A stretch of DNA of 64,000 bases, from assembly GCF_029968035.1 (NCBI RefSeq), contig NZ_JASCIQ010000008.1:124001-188000 (forward strand), read 5' to 3'. The stretch comes from Streptomyces cavernicola. Its GTDB lineage: Bacteria > Actinomycetota > Actinomycetes > Streptomycetales > Streptomycetaceae. Below, in pieces: positions 60,443 to 64,000 of the stretch (within the stretch, counting starts at the first letter, position 1; each line of letters starts with the position of its first letter). The position numbers and the translations under genes are program-made. The notes under the pieces are model-generated. The model had not been told where the DNA came from. It saw only the letters and a program-made list of their open reading frames with translations, and ran no database searches.

Positions 60443-62236
60443 ATGTCTCCTGCTCGCACCAGACTCGTCGCCGGCGCCACCCTGTCCGTGGGCGTGCTGC
60501 TGCTCTCGGCCTGCTCCGGGACGAGCGATGCGCCGTCCGGTTCCCGCGATGCGATCAATTACGCGCTGCCCGCGAATTTCACGCCGAACTGGATCCTGCC
60601 GATCGGCACGGCGGCGCACCTCAACACCAACAACTCCTCGATATCGGACACCCTTTGGGAGCCGCTGATCGCGTACGACGGCTCGACCGGGAAGATCGGC
60701 TGGAACAAGAAGGGGTCCATCGCCACCGCCGCCGATTTCGCCGACGACGGCAAGAGCGTGCGGGTCACGCTCGGCGACCGGCACTGGAGCGACGGCAAGC
60801 CGATCACCTCGCGTGACGTCGAGTTCTGGTTCAACCTCATCAAGGCGAACAAGACGAAGTGGGCGGGCTACAACCCCGGCAAGAAGCCCGACAACTGGAC
60901 GTCCTTCAAGGCCGAGGACGACCGCCGTTTCACGCTGACCTTCGACCGCGCGTACAACTCCGACTGGATGCTGGCGAACGAGCTCAGCGACATCACCCCG
61001 CTCCCCCAGCACGTCTGGGGCAAGACCTCGGACTCGGCGGCCGTGTCCGACGCGGACCGTTCGCCCGCGGGCGCGAAGAAGATCTGGACGTATCTCAACA
61101 ACTCTGCGAAGCGGATCGGGAGTTACGCGTCGAATCCGCTGTGGAAGACCATCAGCGGCCCGTACGGGGTGAAGTCGTTCTCCACGGCCGGGAAGGTGGT
61201 CCTGGCCGCCAACAAGAAGTACGACGGCAAAGAGAAGCCGCAGATCTCCACGGTCAATCTGCTGCCGTTCACCACGGCCGACGCCGAGAAGAACGCGCTG
61301 CGTTCCGGGACCGTCGACTACGGCTACATAGAGGCGACGGACCTCGACCAGAAGGAGCAGTTCACCGCGCAGGGCTATGAGGTCAAGCCGTGGTCGGGCT
61401 GGGCGATCACGTATATGCCGTACAACTTCAACAACCCGCAGATGGGCGCCGTGTTCAAGCAGTTGTACGCGCGGCAGGCCGTGCAGCGGTCCATCGACCA
61501 GGAGAACCTGGCGAAGGTCATCTACAACGGCACCGCGGTTCCCGGATACGGCCCGGTCCCGCAGGGCCAGAAGTCCGACTTCCTCTCGCCGGAGCAGGCG
61601 AAGAACCCGTATCCGTTCTCGACGTCGGCCGCCAGGTCCCTGCTGACCGAGCACGGCTGGACCGAGAAGGGCGGCGTGATGACCTGCACGAAGCCCGGCG
61701 ACGGCCCCTCCGAGTGCGGTGCGGGGGTCGACAAGGGCACGAAGTTCCAGATGCAGGTGCTCTCGCAGTCCGGGTCCACGGTGACGGACAACATGATGAG
61801 CGCGATCCAGTCCTCGCTCGCGAAGACCGGGATCAAGTTCGACATCAAGACGGCCCCGGTGAACTCGGTGCTCTCGCAGACCCCGCAGTGCACCGCGAAG
61901 CAGGACATCTGCAAGTGGCAGCTGTCGTACTTCGGCACGGCCGGCAGCTGGTACTTCTCCGCTTTCCCGACGGGCGACTCGCTGTTCCAGACCAAGGGCG
62001 GCTCGAACTTCGGCAATTACTCGAACCCTTCGGTCGACAAGCTCATCTCCCGTTCCACAACGTCGAGTTCGAACGCGCCGATCCGGGAGTACAGCGCCGC
62101 CCTGGCCGAGGATCTGCCGGTGGTCTGGCTGCCGGAGCCCGTCTACCAGGTCTCGGTGGTCAAGGAGGGCCTCGGCGGCTTCTCGCAGGACTCGCTCGCC
62201 AACTTCCACCCCGCGCAGTGGAAGTGGACGGACTGA
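60443..62236 (+). CDS. Dipeptide/oligopeptide ABC substrate-binding lipoprotein
   Basis: A 597-residue SBP_bac_5-type lipoprotein: signal to VGVLLLSACSGTS, then NFTPNWILPIGTAAHLNTNN, DTLWEPLIAYDGSTGKIGWN, and VTLGDRHWSDGKPITSRDVE, the family hallmark WSDGKPxTxxDV. VQRSIDQENLAKVIYNGTAV is the usual loop near the ligand site. It would deliver a peptide or similar solute to the two permeases that follow. ATG 60443 comes three bases after AAGGAGAG. Two Cys pairs in the lobe (TCTKPGDGPSECG; QCTAKQDICKW) may form disulfides. It lies 16 bases before the first permease gene. Confidence 0.93.
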   Translation: MSPARTRLVAGATLSVGVLLLSACSGTSDAPSGSRDAINYALPANFTPNWILPIGTAAHLNTNNSSISDTLWEPLIAYDGSTGKIGWNKKGSIATAADFADDGKSVRVTLGDRHWSDGKPITSRDVEFWFNLIKANKTKWAGYNPGKKPDNWTSFKAEDDRRFTLTFDRAYNSDWMLANELSDITPLPQHVWGKTSDSAAVSDADRSPAGAKKIWTYLNNSAKRIGSYASNPLWKTISGPYGVKSFSTAGKVVLAANKKYDGKEKPQISTVNLLPFTTADAEKNALRSGTVDYGYIEATDLDQKEQFTAQGYEVKPWSGWAITYMPYNFNNPQMGAVFKQLYARQAVQRSIDQENLAKVIYNGTAVPGYGPVPQGQKSDFLSPEQAKNPYPFSTSAARSLLTEHGWTEKGGVMTCTKPGDGPSECGAGVDKGTKFQMQVLSQSGSTVTDNMMSAIQSSLAKTGIKFDIKTAPVNSVLSQTPQCTAKQDICKWQLSYFGTAGSWYFSAFPTGDSLFQTKGGSNFGNYSNPSVDKLISRSTTSSSNAPIREYSAALAEDLPVVWLPEPVYQVSVVKEGLGGFSQDSLANFHPAQWKWTD

Positions 62237-62252
62237 GGCCGGGGTATCGGAC

Positions 62253-63212
62253 ATGGACATCCTCTGGTTCCTCACCCGCCGGGTCCTGCAGGCCCTGGCC
62301 GTCATCCTGATCGTCACCGTCGTGGTGTTCTGCCTGCTGCACGCGCTGCCCGGGGGTCCCGCGCGCGGGATCCTCGGCCCGCAGGCCACCGCCCAGCAGA
62401 TCGCCGCGTTCAACCACGAACAGGGCCTCGACCGTTCGCTTCCCGTGCAGTACGTCTACTACCTGGGCACCCTGCTCCAGGGCGACCTGGGCACCTCGTA
62501 CGCCCTGAACGAGGGGGTGGCGCAGCTCATCGGGCAGCGGCTGCCGAAGACGCTCGTGCTCACCGTGCTCTCCGCGCTCGTCGGACTGCTCCTCGCGATC
62601 CCGCTCGGCATGTGGCAGGCGGTGCGCCGCAACAAGCCGGTCGACTACGTCGTCACGGGGCTGAGCTTCGTCGCGTACTCGACCCCCGTGTACTTCCTGG
62701 GCCTCGTCCTGGTGCTCGTGTTCACGCAGGTCCTGCGCTGGTTCCCCTCGCAGGCGCCGCAAGGGGACTCGCTGGCCCAGGTGTTCGCGGACCCGGCGGC
62801 GCTCGTCCTTCCGGTGGTGTCGGGCGCCGCCTCGATGATCGCCGTCTTCAGCCGGTACATGCGGTCCGCGACGCTGGAGAACCTCGCCGAGGACTATGTG
62901 CGTACGGCCCGTGCGGGCGGCAGCCGGCGGGGCGCGATCCTGCGGCGGCACGTGTTCCGCAACTCGCTCACCCCGGTGGTGGCCATGCTGGGCTACTACG
63001 TGCCGGTCCTCTTCGGCGGCGCCCTCGTCGTGGAGCAGCTGTTCAACTACCCGGGGATGGGGCTGCTGTTCTGGAGCGCCGCGCAGTCCTCCGACTATCC
63101 GGTGCTGCTCGGCTGCGTCCTGGTCATCTCCGTGGCGACGGTGGTGGGCACGCTGCTCGCCGACGTCGTCCAGCGCGTCATCGATCCCCGAGTGAAGGCG
63201 GGCCGGGCATGA
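62253..63212 (+). CDS. ABC transporter permease, DppB-type
   Basis: A 319-residue permease with six helices. It begins FLTRRVLQALAVILIVTVVV and has the N-terminal extracellular region (GLDRSLPVQYVYYLGTLLQG) typical of DppB/OppB. The EAA loop that contacts the ATPase is EDYVRTARAGGSRRGAILRR with HVFRNSLTPVVAMLG. ATG 62253 follows the binding-protein gene by 16 bases; its stop overlaps the start of the next permease. Confidence 0.95.
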   Translation: MDILWFLTRRVLQALAVILIVTVVVFCLLHALPGGPARGILGPQATAQQIAAFNHEQGLDRSLPVQYVYYLGTLLQGDLGTSYALNEGVAQLIGQRLPKTLVLTVLSALVGLLLAIPLGMWQAVRRNKPVDYVVTGLSFVAYSTPVYFLGLVLVLVFTQVLRWFPSQAPQGDSLAQVFADPAALVLPVVSGAASMIAVFSRYMRSATLENLAEDYVRTARAGGSRRGAILRRHVFRNSLTPVVAMLGYYVPVLFGGALVVEQLFNYPGMGLLFWSAAQSSDYPVLLGCVLVISVATVVGTLLADVVQRVIDPRVKAGRA

Positions 63213-64000
63213 GTGCCGTACTGCGGACTGCGGCCCCGGCCGCCGAGGCGATCTCCCCGCACCGCCTGTCGGTGCGCCGGTTCGCCCGCAACAAGCTGGC
63301 CGTCGGCGGCCTCGCGGTCGTCGTCCTGTTCCTGCTGTTCTGCTTCGTCGGGCCGCTCGTGTGGCCGACGGACCAGACGCACACCGACCTGACACAGGTC
63401 AACCTGCCGCCCGGCGGCGCCCATCCGCTCGGCACCGACGCGGTGGGCCACGACGAGCTGGGGCGGCTGATGTTCGGCGGCAAGGTGTCGCTGCTCGTCG
63501 GGCTCGCCGCCGGGATCCTCGCGACGGTCGTCGGCACGCTGTGGGGCGCGGTCGCCGGGTACGCGGGCGGCTGGGTGGACGCGGTGATGATGCGGATCGT
63601 CGACGCGGGCATCGCCATCCCGGCGCTGTTCATCCTGCTCGTCGTCTCCGCGATCACCACGCCGGGCCCGCTCGGCCTGATCGTCATCCTGGGCCTGGTG
63701 TCGTGGCTGGTGCCGTCCCGCCTCGTCCGGGCGGAGACGCTGACGCTGAAGAGCCGGGACTACGTGCTGACGCTCCGCGCGATCGGCGGCACGCACGGGC
63801 GGGCCATCGGGCGGCACATCCTGCCCAACTCGGTGTCGACGATCGTGGTCGCGGCGACGTTCCAGGTCGCCGACGCGATCCTGCTCGTCGCCTACGTCTC
63901 GTACCTCGGCCTGGGCGTGCAGCCGCCGGCGACGGACTGGGGCGGCATGCTGTCGGCCGGGCTCACGGCCGCGTACTCGGAGCGCTGGTGGCTGATCGTG
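63209..64000 (+). CDS. ABC transporter permease, DppC-type (cut by window edge)
   Basis: The first 264 residues of a second permease. It has RRFARNKLAVGGLAVVVLFL as the first helix, PPGGAHPLGTDAVGHDELGR (a standard DppC segment), and the EAA loop YVLTLRAIGGTHGRAIGRHI followed by LPNSVSTIVVAATFQVADAI. ATG 63209 overlaps the DppB stop. About 30 residues are missing. ATPase genes (dppD/F-like) should follow beyond the window. Confidence 0.95.
   Translation, partial: MSAVLRTAAPAAEAISPHRLSVRRFARNKLAVGGLAVVVLFLLFCFVGPLVWPTDQTHTDLTQVNLPPGGAHPLGTDAVGHDELGRLMFGGKVSLLVGLAAGILATVVGTLWGAVAGYAGGWVDAVMMRIVDAGIAIPALFILLVVSAITTPGPLGLIVILGLVSWLVPSRLVRAETLTLKSRDYVLTLRAIGGTHGRAIGRHILPNSVSTIVVAATFQVADAILLVAYVSYLGLGVQPPATDWGGMLSAGLTAAYSERWWLIV

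Overview
The window looks like a Streptomyces chromosome segment, or that of a close actinobacterial relative. It is very GC-rich, starts are often GTG or TTG, neighbouring genes commonly overlap by ATGA, and many families are typical of streptomycetes (DUF6153, DUF305, DUF3100, SapA-like, SARP-free LuxR, NlpC/P60, BlaI/M56). I saw no rRNA, tRNA, CRISPR array, insertion sequence or origin.

Layout. (1) 1-5.3 kb: edge of a biosynthetic cluster. A nonribosomal peptide synthetase (carrier protein plus the start of a condensation/cyclization domain) diverges from a fatty-acyl-AMP-ligase-like enzyme and a type II thioesterase, with a LuxR-type regulator and an FAD oxidoreductase. (2) 5.4-9.5 kb: a graveyard. 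Remnants of an HMA copper protein, a multicopper oxidase, a P1B-type ATPase, a class V aminotransferase and an AraC regulator surround one intact NlpC/P60 peptidase. (3) 9.6-23.5 kb: a metal-linked island. A CsoR-type operator precedes a His-rich protein. Then come an AhpD-like protein, an MFS exporter, a TetR regulator with its promoter, BlaI plus a frameshifted M56 peptidase, DUF305 and BNR lipoproteins, four DUF6153-like small proteins, a cysteine-synthase-like enzyme with an exporter, and an HMA protein with a TauE/SafE-cupredoxin fusion. (4) 23.7-35.6 kb: mostly household or accessory genes (RNA ligase, exported PLP enzyme, FKBP, a methyltransferase carrying a (GACGGC)15 microsatellite, an MHS transporter with M20 hydrolase and Lrp regulator, a large membrane protein split by one amber codon, an excalibur lipoprotein, a SapA-like protein).

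(5) 35.7-40.1 kb: a tightly coupled three-gene unit of a membrane-anchored beta-helix protein, a cupredoxin-like lipoprotein and a polytopic protein. It is followed by pyruvate carboxylase (40.3-43.7 kb). (6) 44-50.4 kb: an ArsR-like regulator and a set of secreted proteins, including two divergent paralogues, an I36-like inhibitor, an M23 peptidase and a GlcG/HbpS-like protein, with more gene remnants between them. (7) 50.4-57.4 kb: a catabolic cluster of DUF3100 transporter, unusual amidohydrolase, ACS-family MFS, OHCU decarboxylase, a Tat-exported HIU-hydrolase-like protein and a cytosolic HIU hydrolase. Repeated GTATAC-centred palindromes link its promoters. (8) 57.4-64 kb: an M81 peptidase, a ROK regulator and a dipeptide-type ABC importer that runs off the window.

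The most unusual parts are the beta-helix/cupredoxin/polytopic module, the ureide-type cluster with two transthyretin-related enzymes but no urate oxidase, and the copper region where a decayed locus lies beside an apparently active one. All family names come from reading the sequence; no database search was possible.
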